Shown piece by piece: positions 6,690-15,354 of a stretch of DNA of 64,000 nucleotides. Position 1 is the first letter of the stretch. Every line of letters starts with the position of its first letter. A program made the position numbers and the translations under genes. The stretch comes from Thermococcus peptonophilus. Its GTDB lineage: Archaea > Methanobacteriota_B > Thermococci > Thermococcales > Thermococcaceae. The stretch lies in the NCBI RefSeq assembly GCF_001592435.1, contig NZ_CP014750.1:62001-126000 (forward strand). Direction: 5' to 3'. Under the pieces are notes generated by a model that saw only the letters and a program-made list of their open reading frames with translations, made no database searches and had not been told where the DNA came from.

Positions 6690-8678
6690 ATGGCAATGAA
6701 GGTTGTCGCTCTCGCAGGTAATCCAAACGTTGGCAAAACAACGATTTTTAACGACCTGACTGGGATGAGACAGCACGTCGGCAACTGGCCCGGCGTTACG
6801 GTCGAGAAAAAGGAGGGTGTTTTCGAGTATAAAGGTGAAAAGTTTCTAGTGGTTGACTTGCCTGGTACGTATTCCCTAACGGCCCATTCTATTGACGAAC
6901 TTGTTGCGAGGAACTTTCTCCTTAACGGGAACCCCGACGTTGTCGTGAACGTTGTTGATGCGACCGCCCCCCTAAGGAACCTCCTCCTCACAATGGAGAT
7001 ATTTGAGATGGGTCTTAAGAACGTTATCATAGCCCTCAATAAGATCGACCTGGCCGAGAAAAAAGGGATACGGATAGACCCGGTGAAGATGTCAAAGGCG
7101 CTCGGAGTTCCGGTCGTAGCGATGAGCGCCAAGGAAGGCATAGGTGTCAAGGAGCTGAAGGAGGAGATATACGAGATGGCCAACGGGACGATAAAAACGA
7201 ATCCAGTTGTTCCAAGGTACGATCCAGAGGTGGAGCGAGAGATAGAGCACATAATCGGCTGTCTCAAGGATACTGAGCTTGAAAAGCGCTATCCTCTTCG
7301 CTGGCTCGCCATAAAGCTTCTCCAGCGTGATGACGAGGTCATGAAGCTCGTCCTCAGGCACATTGGTGAGGAGAATCTGAAGGAGATAATGACCCACATA
7401 GGTGAGGCGGAGGCGCGCTACGGCAGGGCGATGGATTTAATCATAGCCAGTCAGAAGTACGAGTTCATAGACAGGCTCACCCACGAGTTCATGAGCTATA
7501 CTGCCACCGGTGGAGGCGGAGAAAGCCTGACAGACCAGCTTGACAAAATCTTAATACACCCCGTTTACGGCTTCATAGCACTTGCCATAGTCTTCTACGG
7601 GGTCTTTAAGTTCGTCTTTGCCCTTGGTTTACCCCTCCAGGAGTGGTTAGGCGACCTTTTTGACTCCTTCGGACAGTGGCTTGCCCCCCACATAGCAAAC
7701 GAGACTCTCAGGGGCCTGGTAGTTGACGGCATAATCGGTGGCGTGGGGTCGGTGCTCAGCTTCTTCCCGCTGGTTTTCCTCCTGTTCTTTGCCCTATCTA
7801 TACTAGAAGACGTTGGCTACATGGCCAGGGTAGCGGTGCTGATGGAGGGCATCATGAGGAAGTTCGGCCTCCCTGGAAAGGCCGTGATACCGCTGATCCT
7901 CGGCCTCGGCTGCAATGTCCCGGCGGTGATGTCAACTAGGACGCTTGAGGATGAAAGGGACAGGCTGGTTGCAATGTTCGTGAACCCGTTCATCCCCTGT
8001 TCTGCCCGCCTGAGCGTGATAAGCTTCCTAGCCGGGACTTTCTTCAGTTCCAACCACGCGCTCGTGGCCTTGAGCGTCTATCTGATAGCGATAGCTGTTG
8101 CTCTGCTTTCGGCCTGGCTCGTCAGTCACTTCGTGGTTAAGGGCGAGGAAAGTCCTTTCGTCATTGAGCTCCCCGAGTACCTCATCCCGAGCTGGAAGAC
8201 GGTGATAATTCACTCCTGGGAGAGGAGCAAGGAGTTCGTGAAGAAAGCCGGAACGGTGATACTCCTTGGTGCAATACTCATCTGGTATCTCAGCAACTAC
8301 CCAGTTCCCATAGGAAGCGGAAAGAGCTACGCGGAGAGGCTTGGCCACTTCTTTGAGCCCTACATGAGGCTGATGGGCCTTGACTGGAAGGCAGCAGTGA
8401 GCCTGCTCTTTGGAATCATAGCCAAGGAAAACGTTATCTCAACCTACGGCGTCATATATGGAACTACGGAGGCAATAAAAATCGCGATGACGGCACTCCA
8501 GGCCTACGTTCTCGCCGTCGTCACGACCCTCTACATCCCGTGCATAGCAACCATCGGCGCCATAAGGGCCGAGAGCAACTGGAAGTGGGCGCTATTCACC
8601 ACGATTTACATGATAGCGGTGGCTTCCATCGTGGGCATTCTAATATGGCATGCGGGCATTGCTCTGGGCCTCTCCTGA
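6690..8678 (+). CDS. feoB: FeoB ferrous iron transporter
   Basis: A 662-residue membrane protein that imports Fe2+. The N-terminal G domain has G1 ALAGNPNVGKTTIFN, G3 DLPGTYSLTAHS and G4 ALNKIDLAEKK, followed by a helical insertion domain to about residue 270. The membrane part has two Gate repeats, one with GLGCNVPAVMSTRTL and FVNPFIPCSARLSV, the other with LLFGIIAKENVIS and TLYIPCIATIGAI; the C-N-V-P and P-C cysteines are the conserved pore residues. The ATG at 6690 follows GGTGGTTAAA. The length is normal for the family. Confidence 0.96.
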   Translation: MAMKVVALAGNPNVGKTTIFNDLTGMRQHVGNWPGVTVEKKEGVFEYKGEKFLVVDLPGTYSLTAHSIDELVARNFLLNGNPDVVVNVVDATAPLRNLLLTMEIFEMGLKNVIIALNKIDLAEKKGIRIDPVKMSKALGVPVVAMSAKEGIGVKELKEEIYEMANGTIKTNPVVPRYDPEVEREIEHIIGCLKDTELEKRYPLRWLAIKLLQRDDEVMKLVLRHIGEENLKEIMTHIGEAEARYGRAMDLIIASQKYEFIDRLTHEFMSYTATGGGGESLTDQLDKILIHPVYGFIALAIVFYGVFKFVFALGLPLQEWLGDLFDSFGQWLAPHIANETLRGLVVDGIIGGVGSVLSFFPLVFLLFFALSILEDVGYMARVAVLMEGIMRKFGLPGKAVIPLILGLGCNVPAVMSTRTLEDERDRLVAMFVNPFIPCSARLSVISFLAGTFFSSNHALVALSVYLIAIAVALLSAWLVSHFVVKGEESPFVIELPEYLIPSWKTVIIHSWERSKEFVKKAGTVILLGAILIWYLSNYPVPIGSGKSYAERLGHFFEPYMRLMGLDWKAAVSLLFGIIAKENVISTYGVIYGTTEAIKIAMTALQAYVLAVVTTLYIPCIATIGAIRAESNWKWALFTTIYMIAVASIVGILIWHAGIALGLS

Positions 8679-8712
8679 CTTTCTTTTACCCCTCTAAACG
8701 TGAGGTGATCAC

Positions 8713-8979
8713 ATGGGAAAGCTTGAAGACGTTCTGGAGCTGATAAAAGCTGGTGTCACGAACGAGCGTGAAATCGCTGAGAAGCTCGGAATCTCCGTTA
8801 ACGAGGTGGAGGACATCATAAAGATCCTTGAGAGTCTCGGGTACGTTGAGAAAGTGGAGTTCGGCTCAAAGGCTTGCGAGACCTGTCCTTTGAAGAAGGT
8901 CTGCTACGGTTCGTGTTTGAGACCCACCGGAGCTAGAGCGTTCAAACTGACCGAGAAGGCCTTCTCTCTGGAGAAGTAG
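8713..8979 (+). CDS. FeoC-like winged-helix protein with a Cys cluster
   Basis: An 88-residue protein. The first 55 residues are a winged helix (LELIKAGVTNEREIAEKLGISVNEVEDIIKILESLGYVEKVEF, shown here only as a pattern of helix-turn-helix then wing; residues 7-50). Then come four cysteines in C-x2-C-x5-C-x3-C spacing (CETCPLKKVCYGSC), suitable for an iron-sulfur cluster. The same layout is found in bacterial FeoC, and it closes the feo operon 34 bases after feoB. It may regulate FeoB or transcription; which one cannot be told. Confidence 0.75.
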   Translation: MGKLEDVLELIKAGVTNEREIAEKLGISVNEVEDIIKILESLGYVEKVEFGSKACETCPLKKVCYGSCLRPTGARAFKLTEKAFSLEK

Positions 8980-9008
8980 GCCTGCAGGCTATTGTTCACT
9001 GCGAGGGA

Positions 9009-9036
9009 TATATTTTACGGCCGTAAAATATATAAG
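9009..9036 (+). promoter_or_regulatory. 24-base perfect palindrome abutting a TATA box
   Basis: Positions 9009-9032 form a perfect palindrome with the core TTTTACGGCCGTAAAA (9013-9028). The TATA box TATATAAG (9029-9036) overlaps its right end, so a bound regulator would contact the TFB/TBP site. Transcription should start near 9060, just before the ATG at 9068. The same TTTAC-N4-GTAAA element stands in the same place before the TRAP operon TATA box (33081-33094). Confidence 0.65.
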
Positions 9037-9067
9037 CCTCCCTGTGAAGTTTATACTGGTGATGCTC

Positions 9068-10309
9068 ATGAAGGCAGTTATTCTTGCGGGTGGTTTTGGA
9101 ACCCGCCTCAGGCCGATTTCTTCAACGAGGCCGAAGCCGATGGTTCCAGTCCTCGGAAAGCCGAACCTCCAGTACCTCCTCGAGAACATTGAGAAGATAC
9201 CCGAGATCGATGAGGTCATTCTCTCAGTCCACTACATGCGCGGCGAGATCAGAGAGTTCATAGACGAGAAGATGGCCGATTATCCAAAGGGTATCCGCTT
9301 CGTAAACGACCCGATGCCCCTTGAGACCGGGGGAGCGCTCAAGAACGTGGAGGAATACGTTAGCGACGATTTCCTGGTTATCTATGGTGACGTGTTCACC
9401 AACTTCAACTTCAGGGAGCTGATAGAGGCCCACAAGAACAACGACGGGCTGATAACGGTCGCGGTAACCAAGGTCTACGACCCGGAGCGCTTTGGTGTCG
9501 TCGAGACTGACGAGAACGGAAAAGTTGTTCACTTCGAGGAGAAGCCCCACAGGCCGAAGACGAACCTCGTGGACGCTGGAATCTACGTCGTGAACAAGAA
9601 AGTCCTTGAGGAGATCCCGAAGGGCAAGGAGGTCTACTTCGAGAGGGAAGTCCTTCCCAAGTTCGTGGCCAGGGGCGAGGTTTACGCATACAGGATGCCC
9701 AGGGATGCATACTGGGTTGACCTTGGAACACCTGACGACCTCTTCTACGCCCACCAGATAGCCATGGACGAGATAGCGAGGGACAATGGCTACATTACCA
9801 TCAGGGAAGGTGCTGAAGTCCCAGAGGACGTTGAAATTCAGGGCCCGGTTTACATCGACGAGGGAGCGAAGATCGGCCACGGTGTCAAGATAAAGGCCTA
9901 CACATACATCGGCCCGAATACAATCGTGGAGGACAAGGCCTACTTTAAGCGCTCGATACTTATTGGCAGCGACATTATCAAAGAGCGTGCCGAGCTGAAG
10001 GACACCATCCTCGGCGAGGGCGTCGTCGTTGGTAAGAACGTAATCATCAAGGAGAACGCCGTCGTCGGCGACTACGCAAAGATAGCTGACGATCTGGTCA
10101 TCTACGGAGCTAAGATACTCCCGTGGAAGAAGGTCGAGGAGTACGAGGCTTACATAAAGATCAAGCTCGATCCGACGAAGGTCAGGCCGGGTCAGTATCC
10201 CGACCGCTGTCCGCTAGGCCTTCCGGAGTGTATCTACAAGAAGTTCAAGGCCATCGCAGGCGAGAAGCCGCCGTGTGACGAGTGTATCGAGAATCAGTGG
10301 CTGTTCTGA
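9068..10309 (+). CDS. Sugar-phosphate nucleotidyltransferase with left-handed beta-helix domain
   Basis: A 413-residue nucleotidyltransferase. The N-terminal Rossmann-like domain starts MKAVILAGGFGTRLRPIS, the G-G-x-G-T-R-L-R-P signature that binds the NTP, and continues with RPKPMVPVLGKPN, DFLVIYGDVFTN and NLVDAGIYVV. From about residue 250 there are hexapeptide repeats (VPEDVEIQGPVYIDEGAKIG, YIGPNTIVED) and a Cys-rich tail (CPLGLPECIYKK, CDECIENQWLF). Mannose-1-phosphate guanylyltransferase is the usual name; glucose-1-phosphate is equally possible. The ATG at 9068 follows GGTGATGCTC. Confidence 0.88.
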   Translation: MKAVILAGGFGTRLRPISSTRPKPMVPVLGKPNLQYLLENIEKIPEIDEVILSVHYMRGEIREFIDEKMADYPKGIRFVNDPMPLETGGALKNVEEYVSDDFLVIYGDVFTNFNFRELIEAHKNNDGLITVAVTKVYDPERFGVVETDENGKVVHFEEKPHRPKTNLVDAGIYVVNKKVLEEIPKGKEVYFEREVLPKFVARGEVYAYRMPRDAYWVDLGTPDDLFYAHQIAMDEIARDNGYITIREGAEVPEDVEIQGPVYIDEGAKIGHGVKIKAYTYIGPNTIVEDKAYFKRSILIGSDIIKERAELKDTILGEGVVVGKNVIIKENAVVGDYAKIADDLVIYGAKILPWKKVEEYEAYIKIKLDPTKVRPGQYPDRCPLGLPECIYKKFKAIAGEKPPCDECIENQWLF

Positions 10310-10334
10310 TGCCTTCCTTTCTCCCGTTTTTAGG

Positions 10335-10430
10335 TTTTTGATTCTCCTAGAGTCTTATTGCAACGAACTTTAGTAGGGCGGGCTTAATCTACCTCCACCT
10401 CTTTCAATTCTCCTAGAGTCTTATTGCAAC
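10335..10430 (-). CRISPR. Two-repeat, one-spacer CRISPR locus
   Basis: Two near-identical 30-base repeats lie at 10401-10430 and 10335-10364, separated by a 36-base spacer (10365-10400). Read on the minus strand the repeat begins GTTGCAATAAGACTCTAG and ends GAGAATTGAAAG, a Thermococcales-type CRISPR repeat. The copy at 10335-10364 differs at three positions, all in its last six bases in that orientation. This is the usual decay of the last repeat and places the leader at higher coordinates. No cas gene is in the window, so processing must use Cas proteins encoded elsewhere. Confidence 0.85.
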
Positions 10431-10887
10431 AGGGCGGTTTTTCCTTCTTTTGCCTTACAAACTACTAAGAACGCTCGAATCTTATAAGCTTTTCCGCAAG
10501 GGGCACTCTGAAAAGATTCTCTAGGCCTCAGATTCGGGAATTTTAACGGCACTTTCGGGCCAAAGCAGGGTCGTGCTTTTCCCATCAGCTTGATACACAA
10601 CAATGTTCAGAAGATTTCCCGAGCGTTTTTAGGGTCTTAAGAAGAACTTGGCCAGTTTTCAAGCAGTTTTTTCCAAAAATATCATATTTAATTGAGAACA
10701 GGTACTAAAAGAGCCTTGAAATGCCCCCCATTCAGAATTCCGAAAAAATTTCGTTACAAGAATTAGGGGAATACGTAACCCTTTGTTTAATAATAACTAA
10801 ATGTTGCTAAAGACTTCCAGACACCCATTAAGGGTTTAATTCCAAAACAAAATCAGGAAAAGAAGCCCTACACAAATCAAAGCCCTT
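10431..10887 (-). promoter_or_regulatory. CRISPR leader region
   Basis: These 457 bases between maf and the first repeat contain no credible gene and are A+T-rich, as Thermococcales CRISPR leaders are. On the minus strand a BRE/TATA element GGAAAAGCTTATAAG lies at about 10481-10495, which would start transcription near 10455-10460, some 25-30 bases before the first repeat. The call rests on position, length and this promoter, not on alignment. Confidence 0.6.
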
Positions 10888-11454
10888 TCAGCGTGATAGA
10901 ACGTCAAAACCCAGCTCCCTGAGCTTCCAGATTATCTCGATGGGAAAACCCACGACGTTGTAGTAGTCCCCCCGCATCCACTCGACGAATAGTCCACCCT
11001 TCCCCTGTATCCCGTAGGCTCCGGCCTTGTCCATTGGCTCCCCAGTCCTGATGTAAGCCCATATAAGGTCATCGTCCAGCTCCCTGAACTTCACTTCCGT
11101 GACGACGGCACCGCAGTGCTCCTCTCCGCGGTGGATGATGCAGTAGCCCGTCGTCACCAGGTGAACCCTCCCGCTTAGGGTTTTTAACATCTGATAGGCT
11201 TCTTCCTCACTCCCCGGCTTGCCGAGTATTTTCCCGTCTATGCTGACGACGGTATCGGCCCCTATCACAGTCGCCTTCTTGCCAAGCCTCTCGTAAACTT
11301 CCCTCGCCTTTCTCCTCGCGAGCTCAAGGGCGTGCTCTCTCAGGTCGGCTATGGAACACTCCTCGCTGGCATTGCTCGGAACTATCTGGAACTCTCTTAT
11401 GAACCTCGAAAGTATCTCCCTCCTCCTCGGCGATGCTGAGGCTAGAACTAGCAA
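10888..11454 (-). CDS. maf: Maf-like nucleoside triphosphate pyrophosphatase
   Basis: A 188-residue Maf/HAM1-like protein that hydrolyses non-canonical or modified NTPs. Signatures are LVLASASPRRREIL at the N terminus, VIGADTVVSIDGKILGKPGSEEEA near residue 65, HLVTTGYCII and DKAGAYGIQGKGGLFVEW, containing the conserved Ser-Arg-Arg, Glu and Asp-Lys residues. I place the start at the TTG at 11454, four bases after GGGGTGA and giving MLVLASASPRR; a TTG at 11469 is the alternative. It borders the CRISPR leader. Confidence 0.88.
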   Translation of the reverse strand: MLVLASASPRRREILSRFIREFQIVPSNASEECSIADLREHALELARRKAREVYERLGKKATVIGADTVVSIDGKILGKPGSEEEAYQMLKTLSGRVHLVTTGYCIIHRGEEHCGAVVTEVKFRELDDDLIWAYIRTGEPMDKAGAYGIQGKGGLFVEWMRGDYYNVVGFPIEIIWKLRELGFDVLSR

Positions 11455-11501
11455 GCCTTCACCCCCCAAGAGTTAAAAGGAAACCGCCCTAAGGTCTCCG
11501 G

Positions 11502-11553
11502 GCGATGACGACAATTTCGCTAGCTGACCCGTGATGAGTACCCTCGCAACCGA
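11502..11553 (+). ncRNA. Candidate C/D box guide sRNA
   Basis: In the 101-base gap between maf and the next gene I see box elements in order and at archaeal spacing: C-like GCGATGA (11502-11508), 15 bases, D' CTGA (11524-11527), 3 bases, C' GTGATGA (11531-11537), exactly 12 bases, D-like CCGA (11550-11553). The D' guide has CAATTTCGCTA, complementary to TAGCGAAATT, which I recall as a conserved 23S rRNA stretch (E. coli about 1930-1940). The C box and D box each carry one non-consensus base and no clear terminal stem is seen. Confidence 0.5.
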
Positions 11554-11555
11554 GC

Positions 11556-11921
11556 CTAAGCGAGGCACTCCTCTATCTCCTTGATTATGCACTCGATGTC
11601 TCTGTCGAACTCGAGGATTGAACAGCTGTTTCCGTTTATCGGCGGGCATTTTTCAATGTCCCTCAGCCTGACGTGGAGGATGCCCTTTCTTCCGTCCTTT
11701 TCAACCGCGTATTTCCGGTAGAGAACCTCACATTCCTCGCCCTGAGACTCTTCAACGCTCGCCTTGAACCTCGCAAGAACTACCTTGTGAATGCCGTTTG
11801 CTACCTCCACAGCCACATCGTAGCTCCTCGCTTCTATAACGATGGGAGGGCATATGTGCTCGAGGTTGTGCTTGTCAAAGCGGTGGAAGGTCTCGGGGGT
11901 CACGACTATCTGGTACTTCAT
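11556..11921 (-). CDS. Conserved hypothetical protein, 121 residues
   Basis: I do not recognise a family. The protein starts MKYQIVVTPETFHRFDKHN, is mixed alpha/beta and has cysteines in HICPP, GEECEV, EKCPPINGNSCS, IECII and EECLA. Nothing shows metal binding for certain. The ATG at 11921 follows GGTGGTGAAG; a longer reading frame to 12002 runs into the PINA gene and lacks such a site. It is 49 bases downstream of PINA on the same strand and may be its operon partner. Confidence 0.75.
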   Translation of the reverse strand: MKYQIVVTPETFHRFDKHNLEHICPPIVIEARSYDVAVEVANGIHKVVLARFKASVEESQGEECEVLYRKYAVEKDGRKGILHVRLRDIEKCPPINGNSCSILEFDRDIECIIKEIEECLA

Positions 11922-11970
11922 CTTCACCACCGGGGAAAATAGAAGAGGAGAGTTTAAAAGCCTGCCCTTC

Positions 11971-13779
11971 TCAGGTGCTCGCCCATATCGGTATCCCCGC
12001 ATCGAGGAGCCTCTTCAGCTCCTTGCCTATCGGTGTGCTCTTGCTGACCTTGACGAGGCCTTTCCTGCTCGGAGTGGCCGTGAAGACGTACTGCTCGCCG
12101 CCGTAGAACTTGAGCGGCTTTTTGGCGTACTCCGGCGATACCCTGAGGACAATTGTCTTCTTTTTCTCCTCGACTTCAACGGGGATCTTCTCCTTTGGCT
12201 TGAGCTCTTCCCTCTCGGCGAAGCTCTTGACGTCGATGCTTATGCCTATCCTCTTCTCAAGTTCGGTTATCCTTTTGCCCTTCTTGCCAATTATCGAAGG
12301 GATGTCGAACTCGTCGGCGTAGATCACCGCCTTGTGGGGGCTGACTATCTCGACCTCGGCGTTGACATCGGGCAGGAACTTCTTTATCTCCTGCTTGAGC
12401 CTCTTCTCTGCCAGCTTGAGCGCGGGGGCTTTCTCCTCTTTCTTGACGGGAACTACGCTTACCTCCTCGCCGTAGGTGTAGATCTCGTACTCAAGCTCGC
12501 CCGTCTCGAAGTCGCGAACCTCTATAACCGGCCTCGCGAGGTCTTCTTCCTTCATTCCACTCGGCACTTTAACGAGATACTCAAGGGTCAGGACCTTGGC
12601 GACCCTTCCGGCCTTGATGAAGATCACCGTATCTACTATCTGCGGTATCATTCCAAGCTCGACCCTTCCGATGAAGCGCTGGATGGCGTCTATCGGCTTC
12701 GTCGCATGGACGACGCCTATCATCCCAACCCCAGCCAGCCTGAGGTCGGAGTATATCTTGAAGTCGCTGGTCTTCCTCATCTCGTCGAATATCGTGTAGT
12801 CCGGCCTCACGAGGAGAAGTATGTCCCCGGTAAGCTCCATGCTCCCCTTCAAGGCTGTGTACTGCGTTATCTCTTCGCTGACCTGAAGGTCTCTGGGCTT
12901 CTCCATAGTCTTGACTATCCTACCCATACTCGCGTACCACTCAGCTAGAGCCTGGGCGAAGGTCGTCTTACCCTCACCGGGGGCACCGGCTATGAGTATT
13001 CCAGCGGCCTTGTCCCTGAGCCTTTCCAAAAGCTTCTCGCTCAGCTCGTAGTCCTCTATTGAGAGCTTGGTTATAGGTCTGACCGCGGTTATCTCTATCC
13101 TGTCCGAGAACGGAGGTTTAGCTATGACGATACGGTAGTTCCTGAGCTGAACCACAGTTGCTCCCGGCTCGTCAAGCTCTATGAAGCTCTCCGGGTCGCG
13201 CCTTGCCCTCTCGACGATGTCATCTGCTATCTCCTCAAGCTCCACATCGGTGAGCGGTTCATCCCTGATCGGAACAAGCCTCCACTCGCCGGGCCTTCCC
13301 TTCTTCGCGAGCGGTCTTATTCCTGCCTTTAGGTGGACGCTCATCGTCGTTTCGTCGAAGAAGTCCTCGAGGCGGTGTCTTACTTCCTTCTTGGTGGTCA
13401 GGTATATCACGTCTATGCCCTTGGCTATCGCTATGTCCCTCTGAACCTGGTCGCCAGTTATGAGGGTCGCGCTGAGGGTCTGAGCTACCTCTCTGACCAT
13501 GTTGTCAATCTCGCCGGCCCTAGCACGTCTTATCTGCCAGAGGTCGGGCCTCTCGCCGTAGAACTCGAGGAGAATCTCGCCCCTGTCGGCCATCTCGCGG
13601 AGCTTCTTTAACTCCTCTAGACCAACGTGGCCTATTGCCTTCCCCTCGTTGGCCTGGTGCTCTATCTCGGCAACGACTGCCTCGGGGACAACGACCTTGA
13701 CCTTCTCGCCGAGGGTTGACAGGAACTGCGTGAGCCTGCCGTCAACTATAACACTCGTATCCGGAACCAGCACCCTCAT
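11971..13779 (-). CDS. pina: PINA-like PIN domain ATPase with KH domain
   Basis: A 602-residue protein. It has an N-terminal PIN domain (VLVPDTSVIVDGRLTQFL, AVVAEIEHQ, ATLITGDQVQRDIA) with its acidic residues, and a PilT/VirB11-type hexameric ATPase (Walker A GILIAGAPGEGKTTFAQAL near residue 265; Walker B YTIFDEMRKTSDF; GVVHATKPIDA). It ends in a KH-like domain (FDIPSIIGKKGKRITELEK). The Sulfolobus homologue PINA drives Holliday junction branch migration. The ATG at 13779 follows GGTGAGAAAG. It is divergent from minD. Confidence 0.88.
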   Translation of the reverse strand: MRVLVPDTSVIVDGRLTQFLSTLGEKVKVVVPEAVVAEIEHQANEGKAIGHVGLEELKKLREMADRGEILLEFYGERPDLWQIRRARAGEIDNMVREVAQTLSATLITGDQVQRDIAIAKGIDVIYLTTKKEVRHRLEDFFDETTMSVHLKAGIRPLAKKGRPGEWRLVPIRDEPLTDVELEEIADDIVERARRDPESFIELDEPGATVVQLRNYRIVIAKPPFSDRIEITAVRPITKLSIEDYELSEKLLERLRDKAAGILIAGAPGEGKTTFAQALAEWYASMGRIVKTMEKPRDLQVSEEITQYTALKGSMELTGDILLLVRPDYTIFDEMRKTSDFKIYSDLRLAGVGMIGVVHATKPIDAIQRFIGRVELGMIPQIVDTVIFIKAGRVAKVLTLEYLVKVPSGMKEEDLARPVIEVRDFETGELEYEIYTYGEEVSVVPVKKEEKAPALKLAEKRLKQEIKKFLPDVNAEVEIVSPHKAVIYADEFDIPSIIGKKGKRITELEKRIGISIDVKSFAEREELKPKEKIPVEVEEKKKTIVLRVSPEYAKKPLKFYGGEQYVFTATPSRKGLVKVSKSTPIGKELKRLLDAGIPIWAST

Positions 13780-13876
13780 CTTTCTCACCTACCCAGAGTG
13801 AAGCGTAGGCTTCATAAAGGTTAGCGTGCCCTAAAGTTCATAAGGGAAAGGAAGCGAAAACATAGGGGTGACGCTC

Positions 13877-14614
13877 ATGGGTCATCTAATCTCGATAGCC
13901 AGCGGCAAGGGTGGAACTGGAAAAACAACCACTACGGCCAACCTTTCAGTGGCCCTCGGGGGGATGGGCTACAAAGTCCTCGCTATTGATGCCGACCTTA
14001 CCATGGCAAACCTCAGCCTTGTCATGGGGATAGACGACGCCGAAACCACGATACACGACGTTCTTGCGGGGGAAGCTGACATCAAAGACGCTATCTACTC
14101 AACAAGCTATGAGAACGTTGACCTGGTTCCAGCGGCGGTTGACTGGGAGCACGTCCTTAAGGCAGACCCGAGGAGGCTCCCCTCAACGATAAAGCCGCTG
14201 AAATCGGAGTACGACTTCGTGCTGATTGACTGCCCTGCGGGCCTGCAGATGGACGCGATGAACGCCATGATGAGCGGCGAGGAGGTAATCCTGGTCACGA
14301 ACCCTGAGATATCGTGCATAACCGACACGATGAAGGTGAGCATAGTTCTCAGAAAGGCCGGGCTGGCTGTTCTCGGCTTCGTCCTCAACCGCTACGGAAG
14401 GAGCGAGAACGATATACCGCCCGACGCAGCTGAGGAGGTCATGGAAGTTCCCTTGCTGGTGGTTATCCCCGAAGACCCGAAGGTCAGAGAGGCGACGCTT
14501 GAGGGAGTTCCGGTTGTTGAATACGCTCCTGATTCAGAGGGTGCTAGGGCGTTTATGAAGCTGGCCGAGGAAGTGAGCAGGATAGCGGGCTTCAAGGCAA
14601 GGGTGATGGGATGA
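13877..14614 (+). CDS. minD: MinD/ParA-family ATPase
   Basis: A 245-residue deviant-Walker ATPase: SIASGKGGTGKTTTTANLS with the signature Lys, AIDADLTMANLSLVMG, DFVLIDCPAGLQMDAMN and VLVTNPEI-type strands. These proteins place or regulate partners at membranes or on DNA. The C-terminal membrane-targeting helix of bacterial MinD is weak here (EEVSRIAGFKARVMG), so the partner is unknown. The ATG at 13877 follows GGTGACGCTC. The stop overlaps the start of the GPN GTPase by four bases, indicating translational coupling. Confidence 0.88.
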   Translation: MGHLISIASGKGGTGKTTTTANLSVALGGMGYKVLAIDADLTMANLSLVMGIDDAETTIHDVLAGEADIKDAIYSTSYENVDLVPAAVDWEHVLKADPRRLPSTIKPLKSEYDFVLIDCPAGLQMDAMNAMMSGEEVILVTNPEISCITDTMKVSIVLRKAGLAVLGFVLNRYGRSENDIPPDAAEEVMEVPLLVVIPEDPKVREATLEGVPVVEYAPDSEGARAFMKLAEEVSRIAGFKARVMG

Positions 14615-15354
14615 TACTGGCGTTCATAGGTACCGCCGGGAGCGGAAAGACGACCTTAACCGCAGAGTTTGGGAAATACCTATCCGAAAACGGGTACAGA
14701 GTAGCTTATGTTAATCTGGACACTGGAGTAAAGCGACTGCCGTACACTCCCAACCTTGACGTCAGGGAGAAGGTAACGGCGTGGAGCCTTATGGATGAAG
14801 GCCTCGGGCCGAACGGGGCTATAGTGAAGAGCTACGACATCTTGGCGGAATACACGGGGGAATACGCTGAGAAGATCAGAGAACTTGAAAAGGAGTCCGA
14901 CTACGTCCTGATAGACACCCCCGGCCAGATGGAAACTTTTCTCTTCCACGAGTTCGGGGTCGAGCTGATGGAGGCCTTTCCAGATGCCCTCGGGGTTTAT
15001 CTCTTCTCACCGGAAGTGCTTAGGAAGCCCTCCGACTTCTGCTTTGCGGTGTTCTTCGGCCTCATGATAGACCTCAGGCTGGGAATAACGACAGTACCTG
15101 CCCTGAACAAGGTGGACACCGTCAAAGACCTCGGGGGAATACGGAAGTACCTCGATGACATAGACTACCTCACGGCGAGGCTGAAGCTTGAACCATCCAC
15201 TCAGGGGCTTCTGGCATACAAGCTGTGCTCAGCACTCCCGGAGCTTGCACCACCCACGAGGGTTCTCTACCTCTCGGCGAAGACGGGTGAGGGCTTCGAG
15301 GACCTCGAAACCGTGGCCTATGAGCACTACTGCACCTGTGGCGACCTGACCTGA
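14611..15354 (+). CDS. GPN-loop GTPase
   Basis: A 247-residue GTPase of the family first described in Pyrococcus. The P-loop is AFIGTAGSGKTTLTAEFG at the N terminus, the Gly-Pro-Asn insertion is GLGPNGAIV near residue 69, the Walker B is YVLIDTPGQMETF, and the guanine-recognising element is ALNKVDTVKD. Eukaryotic GPN proteins help assemble RNA polymerase II; the archaeal role is unsettled. It overlaps minD by four bases. A perfect 14-base palindrome covers its stop codon (15352-15365). Confidence 0.9.
   Translation: MILAFIGTAGSGKTTLTAEFGKYLSENGYRVAYVNLDTGVKRLPYTPNLDVREKVTAWSLMDEGLGPNGAIVKSYDILAEYTGEYAEKIRELEKESDYVLIDTPGQMETFLFHEFGVELMEAFPDALGVYLFSPEVLRKPSDFCFAVFFGLMIDLRLGITTVPALNKVDTVKDLGGIRKYLDDIDYLTARLKLEPSTQGLLAYKLCSALPELAPPTRVLYLSAKTGEGFEDLETVAYEHYCTCGDLT

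Noticed and set aside
10421-10603. 60-codon minus-strand frame in the CRISPR leader and first repeat
   Set aside because: It overlaps a CRISPR repeat, lacks a ribosome binding site and has no protein-like composition.
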